From an uncultured Methanomethylovorans sp. (GTDB lineage Archaea; Halobacteriota; Methanosarcinia; Methanosarcinales; Methanosarcinaceae), in contig NZ_OY782870.1 of NCBI RefSeq assembly GCF_963678545.1, positions 1 to 64,000 on the forward strand: DNA of 64,000 nucleotides, given 5' to 3'. The translations under genes were made by a program, and so were the position numbers. Shown piece after piece: positions 54,192 through 62,981 of this stretch (positions within the stretch are counted from its first letter, which is position 1; each line of letters opens with the position of its first letter). Below the pieces are notes generated by a model that was not told the DNA's origin, searched no databases, and saw nothing but the letters and a program-made list of their open reading frames with translations.

Positions 54192-55067
54192 TCAAATGAG
54201 TTTCAAAATACCTATCTTGGGTTCATAGCACTCTCCTTTAGCAAGGAGAGACCTGACCCCTGTATCTGAAACTTCTTCCCGGATACCTCTTAACTTGGCT
54301 TCTTCCAGCAAGCAGCTGTACTGCACACCTTTACCTTGATCAAGTTCTTTAAGAATTTCAAGAATTACATATTCAGTATCTTCGTTTTGTTTAATCTGAA
54401 CACCAGTATTTTCCTTAATGGAAACCAGGGATTCGCGAATACTTTGTTTAAACTCTGAAATATATTCCTGATTAGTACCATAGAATTCAATGGAATCCAG
54501 AATAGCTTCACTTGAGTCAAAATCTATTCCCTTTATTTTCAGAGAATCTGCCAAATCTTCGCCATGCATTTCACTTGACAAGAGTTCACTTAGAAGATCA
54601 AGCCTTTTTAACGTCAGATCTGCAGTATCTACTACCCACCTGTCCCTAGTAGCACTTTCTACATTGTTGATTTCCTCTGGCCTTATAGATATGAACACCA
54701 AACCTTTTTCTGGTTCATATATCCTCGCTTTGCCGACCACACCAACGTAAGAAGGTACTTCCACTGTAGACAGAAATATGGCAGCTTCGGGCTGATATTG
54801 ACCTGCATAGACTATAAAAACACCAGTTGGATCAGAGATACGAGCCCTCCATAGATCACGTTCTTTTCCGGCCTCTGAACCCAAGTTCTCGACTTCTGTA
54901 ATTACTCCTGCTACAAAGACCCTATTGATACGCACACCCGTGGTAGAGATCAGCAGATTGGGAGAATTTACATCAGACGAATCATCACTAGAAACACTTA
55001 CAAGACTCAAAGTAGAATCATTGAATTCTTTTGCGAAAAGTCTCTGAGCCACTTCCCTTTCAGCCAT
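54192..55067 (-). CDS. RPA-associated OB-fold protein, long form
   Basis: 292 residues starting M-A-E-R-E-V-A-Q-R-L-F-A-K-E-F, parallel to the 188-residue protein at 45607. The OB fold is followed by about 110 extra residues ending in a short winged-helix-like region (Y-S-C-L-L-E-E-A-K-L-R-G-I...V-R-S-L-L-A-K-G). This domain plan resembles the eukaryotic RPA32 with its C-terminal winged helix. It overlaps or abuts the RPA gene upstream. Confidence 0.87.
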   Translation of the reverse strand: MAEREVAQRLFAKEFNDSTLSLVSVSSDDSSDVNSPNLLISTTGVRINRVFVAGVITEVENLGSEAGKERDLWRARISDPTGVFIVYAGQYQPEAAIFLSTVEVPSYVGVVGKARIYEPEKGLVFISIRPEEINNVESATRDRWVVDTADLTLKRLDLLSELLSSEMHGEDLADSLKIKGIDFDSSEAILDSIEFYGTNQEYISEFKQSIRESLVSIKENTGVQIKQNEDTEYVILEILKELDQGKGVQYSCLLEEAKLRGIREEVSDTGVRSLLAKGECYEPKIGILKLI

Positions 55068-55071
55068 TATA

Positions 55072-56373
55072 TTAATCATCCTCTGGTAATTTTAACAATA
55101 AACATTCTAAACGGGAAAGAAGATCATCTTCCGGTAACCAGACAGACCTAGCAACAATAGTTGTGCCAAACTCGCTTTTTGATGAATTACCTCTTACATA
55201 GAGATAATTCCCTATCAGAGATCTTTTCATGCTTTCAAAAACAGCATCTTTTGACATGGAAGCTTTCATAATGTTCTCAGCTTCGTCCATAGATTTGCCA
55301 AAAACAGTCTCTGAGAGTTCCTTGTTCAACATGATATAGACAGCTCCCGTACCATCGTCAAGTATTGCCTTGATGCGCATATCTTTGACACCAGTAACCG
55401 TCCCATGTGCTCTGCAAATATTATTCTGTATAACACGATTACAAACTGGGCATCTCTCTATTATTCCTGAACCTGGGCGCACGGAAATGACATTCCCTGT
55501 TACTGCCACATCAAAAATACCATCTTTCTCAAGAACAGAAGCAATGGGGATCGATTTTGGTTCATCGCTTATAAGATCCAGTTTTGAAAAAAGACATTGG
55601 TCTTTAGGAAGCAGTCCCCATGAAGTTTCATTCGTGAAATTTAAAGAGGGAATCCCTCTGAAAAGCCTTACATGAGCCGCTTTGAAGCTAATAGCACTGC
55701 CAATATCTACACCATCCATGGGTAGCCAAGAGGTAAAAGGAAGTTTTCCAGTCTCATCAGCGATGACCCCTTCTAAAATTGTTGTGTCTTTTCCTTTGAT
55801 GTTGATATCACGGTGATACATCTCAGTAACCATGCCCTGTGAGCTTACCAGCATATCTGAAGAATTAATTTCGATGATCTTCTTGGATCGAGTGAAAAGC
55901 TGTTCATTGTTCGGCACAGAGGGATCTTCAGGGAGCTTCTCCACAACAGAACGTTGCCCAAAATTAATTTCAGGACGATTGTTCCAATGTTTCATGTAGG
56001 CATTGTGTATCCTAATAATGTCCCCTTCCTTTAAAGAGAAATCATTCCAGGCAGTAAAAAAACAAACACCTGTTTCATCTGCGATCTTGCCTGAATATAG
56101 ATTCACAGTCTCTCCTTTAAGGACAAAGCTTTTTTCCTCAACTGAAATAAGTCTGCCTTTCAAAGTGAAACTTTTTGGTGCCTGAGAAATTTCCTTAATT
56201 TTTATGTCTGGCCCCTCTTTTGAGCTGAATTTATTCAGAACAGTTCTTTTTGCTTCTTCAAGAGGTACACGGAACTTGATAAGTTTATTGAATTCGGTTT
56301 TGATATCATCGTGGTCTATACCATCAAGCGCCTTTGCCAGCTCTTCAATATGAGGCGCATATTTCTCATTCAT
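55072..56373 (-). CDS. Replication protein A, second paralogue, with zinc finger
   Basis: 433 residues. An N-terminal helical domain like that of the RPA at 46174, then OB folds (about 55-145 and 165-260), then a zinc finger C-P-V-C-N...C-R-A-H. The two OB folds here are much more diverged from each other than in the first RPA. AGGAGG precedes the ATG. With the following gene it forms a second RPA operon. Confidence 0.92.
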   Translation of the reverse strand: MNEKYAPHIEELAKALDGIDHDDIKTEFNKLIKFRVPLEEAKRTVLNKFSSKEGPDIKIKEISQAPKSFTLKGRLISVEEKSFVLKGETVNLYSGKIADETGVCFFTAWNDFSLKEGDIIRIHNAYMKHWNNRPEINFGQRSVVEKLPEDPSVPNNEQLFTRSKKIIEINSSDMLVSSQGMVTEMYHRDINIKGKDTTILEGVIADETGKLPFTSWLPMDGVDIGSAISFKAAHVRLFRGIPSLNFTNETSWGLLPKDQCLFSKLDLISDEPKSIPIASVLEKDGIFDVAVTGNVISVRPGSGIIERCPVCNRVIQNNICRAHGTVTGVKDMRIKAILDDGTGAVYIMLNKELSETVFGKSMDEAENIMKASMSKDAVFESMKRSLIGNYLYVRGNSSKSEFGTTIVARSVWLPEDDLLSRLECLLLKLPEDD

Positions 56374-56555
56374 CCATGACCTCCTTGAATCAAGAGTTTA
56401 GGTTCATGATGAACCTGATAGGCAATAAACATATCCTGAATATACTGATATCCTAGAAAGATTTATCATAGAAAAAAATCCATTTAAAAATAGGGGACTT
56501 ATTTGATATTATTTTTCTATCCTGAGTCCTTAGGAGAAAACAGGGGATTAACAAA

Positions 56556-56999
56556 ATGACTAAACTTGCAATAGTTTATCTTAGTACCCAAGGAAGCACT
56601 CAGATGATGGCTGAGGCTATAGCTGAAGGTGTAAGTCAGAAACATATAGAAGTAAGAGTGAATAACTTCTATGAATGGGATCCAAAAGATGCTGCTACTT
56701 ACGATGGTATAGCTATAGGTTCCTCGACTTTTTATTACAAAATGCTTGAACCCATTGCAAAGTTCCTTGATGCACTAATAGCCGAGGGAGTAGAAGGAAA
56801 AGTAGGAGCTGCATTTGGATCGTATGGATGGAGTGGTGAAGCACCCGTAATGATAGCAGAAAAAATGCGTGAAGCTGGGATGAAAGTAGTGGATCCTGTA
56901 CTGAGAATACAGTATGTTCCTGATGAAAAGGACTTGAAGGAATGTCAGCGTTTGGGGAAGGATATTGCTATGAAACTGAAAAAACTCGTAAAAGAGTGA
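56556..56999 (+). CDS. Flavodoxin-like protein
   Basis: 147 residues with the FMN-phosphate loop S-T-Q-G-S-T-Q near residue 10, G-S-S-T-F-Y-Y and G-S-Y-G-W-S-G. It matches the flavodoxin domain of FprA-type flavoproteins but stands alone. It would shuttle electrons by FMN. A TATA-like ATTTAAAAAT is found at about 56482-56491. Confidence 0.9.
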   Translation: MTKLAIVYLSTQGSTQMMAEAIAEGVSQKHIEVRVNNFYEWDPKDAATYDGIAIGSSTFYYKMLEPIAKFLDALIAEGVEGKVGAAFGSYGWSGEAPVMIAEKMREAGMKVVDPVLRIQYVPDEKDLKECQRLGKDIAMKLKKLVKE

Positions 57000-57223
57000 C
57001 GTCATTCTGTTATTTCTTTTTTATAAACATTATTCCACTAAATATAGATTATTATGGCAACGACATATTATTTATAACATATTTGCCTTATTATAACTTT
57101 GTTTAACACTTAAAGACAATTATCCATTATAAATCATCGAAGATAACTATTTATAATTCATTTTTGTAATCAAGTACTTAATATGAATCTAATCTGAAAT
57201 TAGCATATTTAGGAGGATAAAAA

Positions 57224-57448
57224 TTGACAATAATTCCACTTGCACCAATAGAAAGGCTGATAAGAAGCGCTGGTTCCCAGAGAGTAAGCGAATCGGCGGC
57301 AATGGCTCTTTCAGAGATACTTGAAGAATATGGTTTGGACATTTCCAGAGAAGCAATAAAGCTAGCTGAACATGCAGGAAGGAAAACAGTAAAATCAGAA
57401 GACATCGCCTTGGCAAAGGACATGCTTTCCAAGAAGATGTACAAATAA
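57224..57448 (+). CDS. Archaeal histone (HMf-like)
   Basis: 74 residues, one histone fold: L-A-P-I-E-R-L-I-R, V-S-E-S-A-A-M-A-L and K-T-V-K-S-E-D-I-A-L-A. No tails. It wraps DNA as dimers and larger multimers. The start is TTG at 57224, 7 nt after AGGAGG. A TATA (TATTTATAAT, about 57148-57157) predicts a leader of about 45 nt. Confidence 0.95.
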   Translation: MTIIPLAPIERLIRSAGSQRVSESAAMALSEILEEYGLDISREAIKLAEHAGRKTVKSEDIALAKDMLSKKMYK

Positions 57449-57464
57449 TACAGTGAGTATTATT

Positions 57465-57971
57465 TCATATAAACAGGTTAGATAGACTTAGGCCTCCAAG
57501 GGTAACTACTGTTACTACTAAACCTGCAATAAGAACGCCTATGGTTATGGCTATAAGAGCATGCTTAAAGCCTATCCCAAAAACAAAGGCTGCAGCACAA
57601 CCTGACCAGGCACCTGTTGCAGGTAAAGGAATGGCAACAAAAATGGCTAGGCCTAAGGTTCCATATTTTTCAAATGTATCCGAATGATTACGACGAGTGC
57701 GGATAAAAAGCCAGTTGAAAAACCTGTCCCATGACCTGAATTGTCTTAGATAGCTAGATACTGGATCCAAATATAACAGAAGAGGAATCACAGGTATCAT
57801 ATTGCCTATAACTGCAAGGATATATGCCTCAACTGGATTCATTTGATATTGCAGTATTGCAATAGGGATAGCACCTCTTAGTTCAGCCACAGGTAAACAA
57901 CTTATAAGTATCGTAGCAAGCCAGTCAGGGAAGGTTCCAAAAATATTTGTGAGTATTTCTTGAAGAGTCAT
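57465..57971 (-). CDS. COG2426-type small membrane export protein
   Basis: 168 residues with about five membrane segments and the signature S-C-L-P-V-A-E-L-R-G-A-I-P and A-I-P-L-P-A-T-G-A-W-S-G. The family is annotated as a putative small multidrug exporter without firm functional evidence. It is adjacent to rfcS on the same strand. Confidence 0.85.
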   Translation of the reverse strand: MTLQEILTNIFGTFPDWLATILISCLPVAELRGAIPIAILQYQMNPVEAYILAVIGNMIPVIPLLLYLDPVSSYLRQFRSWDRFFNWLFIRTRRNHSDTFEKYGTLGLAIFVAIPLPATGAWSGCAAAFVFGIGFKHALIAITIGVLIAGLVVTVVTLGGLSLSNLFI

Positions 57972-57972
57972 T

Positions 57973-58929
57973 CTAATCCCTTCCCCTTAAAGTAAAATGC
58001 GCAATCAAGGCTTCAAGCTGGATCCTTTCATTAGCTCCTTCAGCTATTCTAAAATCCACTTCTCCTATTACGTCGATGAGTTCAACCATTTTCTCCTGAG
58101 GAATGGAAAGATTGAACATAGCACGATATATTTGACCTACTACATCTTCTCCTGAAAGTCCCTGGTCGAGAAGAAGCATATCCAGATGTTTGCGTGCAGC
58201 CATGAAATTACCACTTAGAGCAGTGTTAATCAGATCTGTAATTTGTTCTGGGCGTGCTGTAGCAGTTATTTTATAGATGGTATCTTTGTGTACGGTCGTA
58301 TCAACAAGAGAAGCTGCCTGTAATGCGTTGATAGCTTTACGCATATCCCCTTGTGCTACATATTTTATAGCTTCTATACCATCGTCTGCAACCTCAAGGC
58401 CTTCATTTCTTGCGACAAACAGCACACGTTCAGTCACTGCATCATCTGAAAGAGGACGGAATCTATAAACTGCACACCGTGACTGTATGGGCTCTATGAT
58501 TTTTGAAGAATAGTTACAAGAAAGAATGAAACGACAATTATTAGTATAACGCTCCATAGTCCTTCTCAAAGCTGCCTGAGCATCCGAAGTCAATGCATCG
58601 GCCTCATCAAGGAAGATTATCTTAAAATCAGCACCGCCAATAGGGGAGGTTTTAGCAAAGTTCTTGATCTTAGTGCGTACAACGTCAATTCCCCTTTCAT
58701 CAGATGCATTTAGCTCAGTGAAGTTCTCCCTCCATGATTCTAAAAAAAGCTCTTTTGCAATGGAAACAGCTGTAGCTGTTTTTCCTACACCAGGGGGTCC
58801 GGAAAAAAGCAAATGAGGAAGGTTGCGACTCCTTACATAGGATTTGAGTCTTTCTATTGTCTCTTTTTGACCGACAACATCATCAAGTCGCATAGGCCTA
58901 TATTTTTCGATCCATATCTCTTCTTTAAT
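57973..58929 (-). CDS. rfcS: Replication factor C small subunit
   Basis: About 318 residues. Walker [10 protein letters not shown], Walker B L-D-E-A-D and arginine-finger S-R-C are intact. RfcS loads PCNA with ATP. Start: the first ATG (58893) lies within the universal RFC box I; reading upstream in frame gives [10 protein letters not shown], which must be translated. No ATG/GTG/TTG occurs between that box and the in-frame TAA (58933-58935). A strong Shine-Dalgarno (GGGAGGG, 58936-58942) stands before ATC (58930-58932) and ATT (58927-58929). I place the start at ATT, 7 nt from GGAGG; ATC is the alternative. Confidence 0.93.
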   Translation of the reverse strand: MKEEIWIEKYRPMRLDDVVGQKETIERLKSYVRSRNLPHLLFSGPPGVGKTATAVSIAKELFLESWRENFTELNASDERGIDVVRTKIKNFAKTSPIGGADFKIIFLDEADALTSDAQAALRRTMERYTNNCRFILSCNYSSKIIEPIQSRCAVYRFRPLSDDAVTERVLFVARNEGLEVADDGIEAIKYVAQGDMRKAINALQAASLVDTTVHKDTIYKITATARPEQITDLINTALSGNFMAARKHLDMLLLDQGLSGEDVVGQIYRAMFNLSIPQEKMVELIDVIGEVDFRIAEGANERIQLEALIAHFTLRGRD

Positions 58930-59058
58930 GATTTACCCTCCCTTCCGGAAAATGAGTATTGCATAGATGGCGATAGGTATTTTTTAAACTTTCGAAGCAG
59001 ATATGAAAGAACAGAAAAGTATGAAATTAAAAAATAGATGTTGTGAAACACAACATCT

Positions 59059-59397
59059 TTACTTCTCCTTGTACACTGAATCATAGGCATATTTGCCCAC
59101 AAGAGGTACTTTGAACTTTCCACCCTCATATGCCATTACAGCAAAAGCCAGCAATAGGAAAAGAGAGAACATTCCTACAAGGTCTGCAAGCACCCAGCCA
59201 AAATAAGGGATCCACCCCATAAGGAATACGATCAAAGCCAGTGGCATGAATACTAACACAGACTGCATAGCATGGAACCGGACAAATTTATTTTGCCTCT
59301 CGATCAAGAGGAAAAGTATTCCTGTGAACCAAAACCCAACGTAGCATAATGCTGCAACCACGTTCTCGTTTAGCCCTATTGATGTCTTGTATGTCAT
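59059..59397 (-). CDS. DUF4870 membrane protein downstream of rnf
   Basis: 112 residues with about three membrane segments (starts M-T-Y-K-T-S-I-G-L-N-E-N). The start overlaps the rnfB stop (ATGA), so it is co-translated with rnf. A gene of this kind also ends the rnf operon of Methanosarcina acetivorans. Its role is unknown. Confidence 0.85.
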   Translation of the reverse strand: MTYKTSIGLNENVVAALCYVGFWFTGILFLLIERQNKFVRFHAMQSVLVFMPLALIVFLMGWIPYFGWVLADLVGMFSLFLLLAFAVMAYEGGKFKVPLVGKYAYDSVYKEK

Positions 59398-60200
59398 GGT
59401 ACACCCCTTATATTTATTGTATGCTGAGGACACTTCTCAACGCAGATGCCACAGGCAGTACACTTGCTTTGATCTATAATAGCAAGAAATTCAGTAACTG
59501 TTATTGCCTGCTCTGGACAGTTCTTCTCACATATCTTACAGGCAATACATCCAACGTTACATACAGCCTTAACATCCTTACCCTTATCATGAGAAAGGCA
59601 ACTCACATGCACTTTTTCAGATTCCTTTGCAAAAACAAGGATATTGTTAGGACATGAAGAGATACAAATTCCACAGCTCGTACAGAGATGTTTGTTGACA
59701 TGCGGAAGTCTGTCATCACCTATGGATATTGCTCCAAATGGACAGGCACGTACACATGTACCACGGCCCATACAACCGAAACTACACCCTTTTTCACCAT
59801 CTGACAGCATCATGACAGCCTTACAATCATCTATACCCACATATTCAAACCTGTTGATGCAATTTACTCCACCATTACAGACCACAAAAGGATATTGTTT
59901 CTCAGACTCTGAAACCTCTTGGTCCATTATGCCGCCTATCTGCTTGGCAATCTCGAAACCGCCAACTGGACAACCGTTGATAGGAGCACCTTCATTCACT
60001 ACACGCTGTGCAAAATCCGCACAACCTGCATAACCACATGCTCCGCAGTTAGCATTCGGCAGTACGCTCAGGATCTCATCTACAAGAGGGTTCGTTTCCA
60101 CCTTAAACTTGCGGGAAGCAACTATAAGGAGGACTCCTACGGCAAGTCCGAGACCACCAAGGATAGCTACCGATTGTATTATTAGAGTAATAAGGTTCAT
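59394..60200 (-). CDS. rnfB: Rnf complex iron-sulfur subunit RnfB
   Basis: 268 residues. N-terminal membrane anchor, the C-G-A-C-G-Y-A-G-C cluster motif followed by N-G-C-P-V-G-G, then four ferredoxin-like C-x2-C-x2-C-x3-C motifs (including C-T-S-C-G-I-C and C-T-A-C-G-I-C). It takes electrons from ferredoxin. Overlaps rnfA and the DUF4870 gene. Confidence 0.95.
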   Translation of the reverse strand: MNLITLIIQSVAILGGLGLAVGVLLIVASRKFKVETNPLVDEILSVLPNANCGACGYAGCADFAQRVVNEGAPINGCPVGGFEIAKQIGGIMDQEVSESEKQYPFVVCNGGVNCINRFEYVGIDDCKAVMMLSDGEKGCSFGCMGRGTCVRACPFGAISIGDDRLPHVNKHLCTSCGICISSCPNNILVFAKESEKVHVSCLSHDKGKDVKAVCNVGCIACKICEKNCPEQAITVTEFLAIIDQSKCTACGICVEKCPQHTINIRGVP

Positions 60201-60784
60201 ACAGGTATCACCCAGAAGTAATTAACAAAGGCCATTGATAACATCAAAGCCAAAAGGAATGCCTGTGGAAGACCTCGTATAGCCTTTGGGATGCGGATAA
60301 GTGTGGAACGTTCTCTTATAGAAGACATCATTAACATCACGATTGTATATCCCAAAGCTGCAGAGAAAGCAAATAGAACACTCTGCACAAAGTTGTAATC
60401 TGACCTTACGTTCAGCAGCACAGCACCAAGCACAGCACAGTTGGTACTAATCAAAGGCAAGTATATACCTAAGGAACTATAAAGTGAAGGAATCTGTTTT
60501 CTGACTACGAATTCAACAAGCTGCACAAGGGCTGCGATCACAACTATAAAAGAAATAAGCCCAAGGAATTCCAACTTTAGAGGAACTAGTACATACGTAT
60601 AGAGCGGGTAAGATACAGCTGCTGACAGAGTCATCACGAATACAACAGCACCTGACATGCCTCCGGCACTCTTTACATCCTTTGTTACGCCCACGAAGGA
60701 GCATAGACCAAGGAACTGAACAAGGAGGAAGTTATTCAGGAATAAACCATCCATAAAAATGGTGAAAAGTGCTTTTTCTACCAT
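60197..60784 (-). CDS. rnfA: Rnf complex membrane subunit RnfA
   Basis: 195 residues from ATG at 60784, which follows AGGTGA. Six membrane segments; conserved N-x-V-L-x-Q-F-like L-L-V-Q-F-L-G-L-C and S-T-N-C-A-V-L (here I-S-T-N-C-A-V-L-G). The paired cysteines of RnfA/E hold an intramembrane iron-sulfur centre. Confidence 0.95.
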   Translation of the reverse strand: MVEKALFTIFMDGLFLNNFLLVQFLGLCSFVGVTKDVKSAGGMSGAVVFVMTLSAAVSYPLYTYVLVPLKLEFLGLISFIVVIAALVQLVEFVVRKQIPSLYSSLGIYLPLISTNCAVLGAVLLNVRSDYNFVQSVLFAFSAALGYTIVMLMMSSIRERSTLIRIPKAIRGLPQAFLLALMLSMAFVNYFWVIPV

Positions 60785-60785
60785 T

Positions 60786-61400
60786 TTATTCACCTCTCAC
60801 ACGCTTTTTCTCTTTCTGGTAATTGATTATAGCCATCAGCATAGCAATAGTAAGGAAAGCACCACCTGGAAGTATCATAGTAGTAACAGATGGGTTAATA
60901 GGAAGACTAACGATAGTCTGTCCGAATGTTACTATCTGCCCTGTGCCAAGTAACTCACGTATTCCGCCTATGAGCATGAGAACCAAGAGGAAACCTGTTG
61001 AGACACCAAGAGCATCTATTACAGAATAGAAAGCATTGTTTTTGCTTGCATAAGCCTCCGCCCTACCTATAATGATACAATTGACAACAATGAGTGGAAT
61101 AAAGACACCCAATGCTTCATACATCGGCGGGAAAAATGCTGCCATAACCATATCAACAATTGACACGAATGTCGCTATGATGATAATAAAGACGGGAAGC
61201 CTTACTTGTGAAGGGGTTTGTTTTCTTACAAGCGATACAAAGAGATTGGAAAATATCAGCACAAAAGCAGTTCCTGCCGCCATCCCTATTCCATTTTCAA
61301 CTGATGTTGTTACTGCAAGAGTGGGACAAAGGCCAAGTACCAGGCCAAATGTTGGGTTGTCCCTCGTTAAACCTCGAATGAATTCACTTATTGGGTCCAT
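60786..61400 (-). CDS. rnfE: Rnf complex membrane subunit RnfE
   Basis: 204 residues, six membrane segments, homologous to RnfA: N-P-T-F-G-L-V-L-G-L-C-P-T-L and V-V-N-C-I-I-I-G-R. It lies 8 bp downstream of rnfG and next to rnfA. Confidence 0.95.
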   Translation of the reverse strand: MDPISEFIRGLTRDNPTFGLVLGLCPTLAVTTSVENGIGMAAGTAFVLIFSNLFVSLVRKQTPSQVRLPVFIIIIATFVSIVDMVMAAFFPPMYEALGVFIPLIVVNCIIIGRAEAYASKNNAFYSVIDALGVSTGFLLVLMLIGGIRELLGTGQIVTFGQTIVSLPINPSVTTMILPGGAFLTIAMLMAIINYQKEKKRVRGE

Positions 61401-61408
61401 TATCTCAC

Positions 61409-61972
61409 CTATGCCTCAGCACTTTTAATTGATTCTACTTTTGAATTAAGGGCATCTACTACAGCCTGAGAAGAAATAGTAGCACCTGTTAGAGAATCTA
61501 TAGAGCCACCTGAACTTGAAAGGCTAAGTTTACTAAGCGGAAGGTTATAGAATTGATCCATGAAAGCAGACTCTGCGATCCTCGATCCCAACCCAGGAGT
61601 TTCTGCCTGTGACAGGACACTCATTCCCGTGATGGTGCTAAATGTAGAATCAACACCACCTATAACAACGATTGTGCCCTTAGCACCAGATTTTGAACTT
61701 AAGAATGTGTATCCGAGGAGATTTCCAGATGTATCTTTAGCACGGTAATAGAGTACCTCTTTTTCGCCTGTTTCAGCGTTCACTTGATCACCATATACAG
61801 GTTCAAAGGTTGCACCCGGCATTACTTCCAGTAGCTTCAGATTCATCGCTTCTTGTTCATTCTTTTGAAGCTGTTCCTGAGTTGGAACATACGTAATACC
61901 AAGAAGTGCAGCTGCTATTACAGAGATGAGTACGAGTTTACCAACTACGGAAACAAATTCTTTATCACTCAT
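61409..61972 (-). CDS. rnfG: Rnf complex FMN-carrying subunit RnfG
   Basis: 187 residues with one N-terminal membrane helix and the covalent FMN site S-L-T-G-A-T-I-S-S (threonine attached flavin, near residue 167). It overlaps rnfD by 8 bp. Confidence 0.95.
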   Translation of the reverse strand: MSDKEFVSVVGKLVLISVIAAALLGITYVPTQEQLQKNEQEAMNLKLLEVMPGATFEPVYGDQVNAETGEKEVLYYRAKDTSGNLLGYTFLSSKSGAKGTIVVIGGVDSTFSTITGMSVLSQAETPGLGSRIAESAFMDQFYNLPLSKLSLSSSGGSIDSLTGATISSQAVVDALNSKVESIKSAEA

Positions 61973-62981
61973 CAGATAACACCTCTATTTTTAGACCGGA
62001 AGGCATTTTTTTCGCAATTCTAGAACGCCATTTTCCAAACAATCCTTCTGTTCCAAAAGAAGCTGGAGCAGTATTGACCTCTATGAAAGATGCCACACAA
62101 TTTGCAAGGAACAGACCGTAGATTGTAGCGTCTACATAATTTGCAAAGTAACCGTAGATAGATACCAACAAACCGCATACTATTCCATAGATCAAACGGC
62201 CTTTCTTAGAAACTGGTGATGAAGGAGTATCGGTGGCAATGAACAGTATACCGAAAAAGACCATTCCAATCATTGAATATCTCAGTTCACCGCTTAAAAC
62301 AAAAAATCCTAATAACTGTGACATGTACATCAAAGGATTCAGTACACCTTTACTTGCCAATTCAACCATCGATAACAAAACGTTGAGAGCCTGCGGGAAC
62401 ACTACCATTGTTACGAAAAACGTCAGTGGTATTCTCCATTCTACATATTTTTTGTAGATAAGGTACACCCCACATATTAAAGCAATCGGAGATACTTCAA
62501 CCAATAATCCAGCACCATGCTCAAGTAACAAATCAGATAACTGTCCGATGTGAGGAATCGATGCTGGGGCCATAAAACCACTCCATGCAGTTTTACAGAA
62601 AATCCAAGCAGCTAGCACCGGATTGAATACATATGAGCCTATTCCACCAAAAGCAAGTTTTGCAATTGCTATGGCAAAGAAAGAACTCACTACGGGTAAC
62701 CATAGAGGAACTTCCGGGGGCATCAAAAGAGACAGCATAAGTCCTATAAGGACCGCATTACCATCCTTTACAGTCACCTTCTGCTTGAATAATTTCTGAG
62801 TACCAAATTCTGTTGTCACTGCTGCGAGCACACTTACAAGAATTATACTCAAAGCAGGTATGCCGAAGAAATATATGGATACAAGACTCACTGGCACAAG
62901 GGCCAGTACTTTGCTCCACATGATTGATTTGAACGTAATTTTTGACTTTCTGTGAGGGGGAGCAGATATAGTAAAGGTCAT
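61965..62981 (-). CDS. rnfD: Rnf complex FMN-carrying membrane subunit RnfD
   Basis: 338 residues with about nine or ten membrane segments. The flavin-attachment region I-A-T-D-T-P-S-S-P-V-S is present. It directly follows rnfC (1 bp). Confidence 0.95.
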   Translation of the reverse strand: MTFTISAPPHRKSKITFKSIMWSKVLALVPVSLVSIYFFGIPALSIILVSVLAAVTTEFGTQKLFKQKVTVKDGNAVLIGLMLSLLMPPEVPLWLPVVSSFFAIAIAKLAFGGIGSYVFNPVLAAWIFCKTAWSGFMAPASIPHIGQLSDLLLEHGAGLLVEVSPIALICGVYLIYKKYVEWRIPLTFFVTMVVFPQALNVLLSMVELASKGVLNPLMYMSQLLGFFVLSGELRYSMIGMVFFGILFIATDTPSSPVSKKGRLIYGIVCGLLVSIYGYFANYVDATIYGLFLANCVASFIEVNTAPASFGTEGLFGKWRSRIAKKMPSGLKIEVLSDE

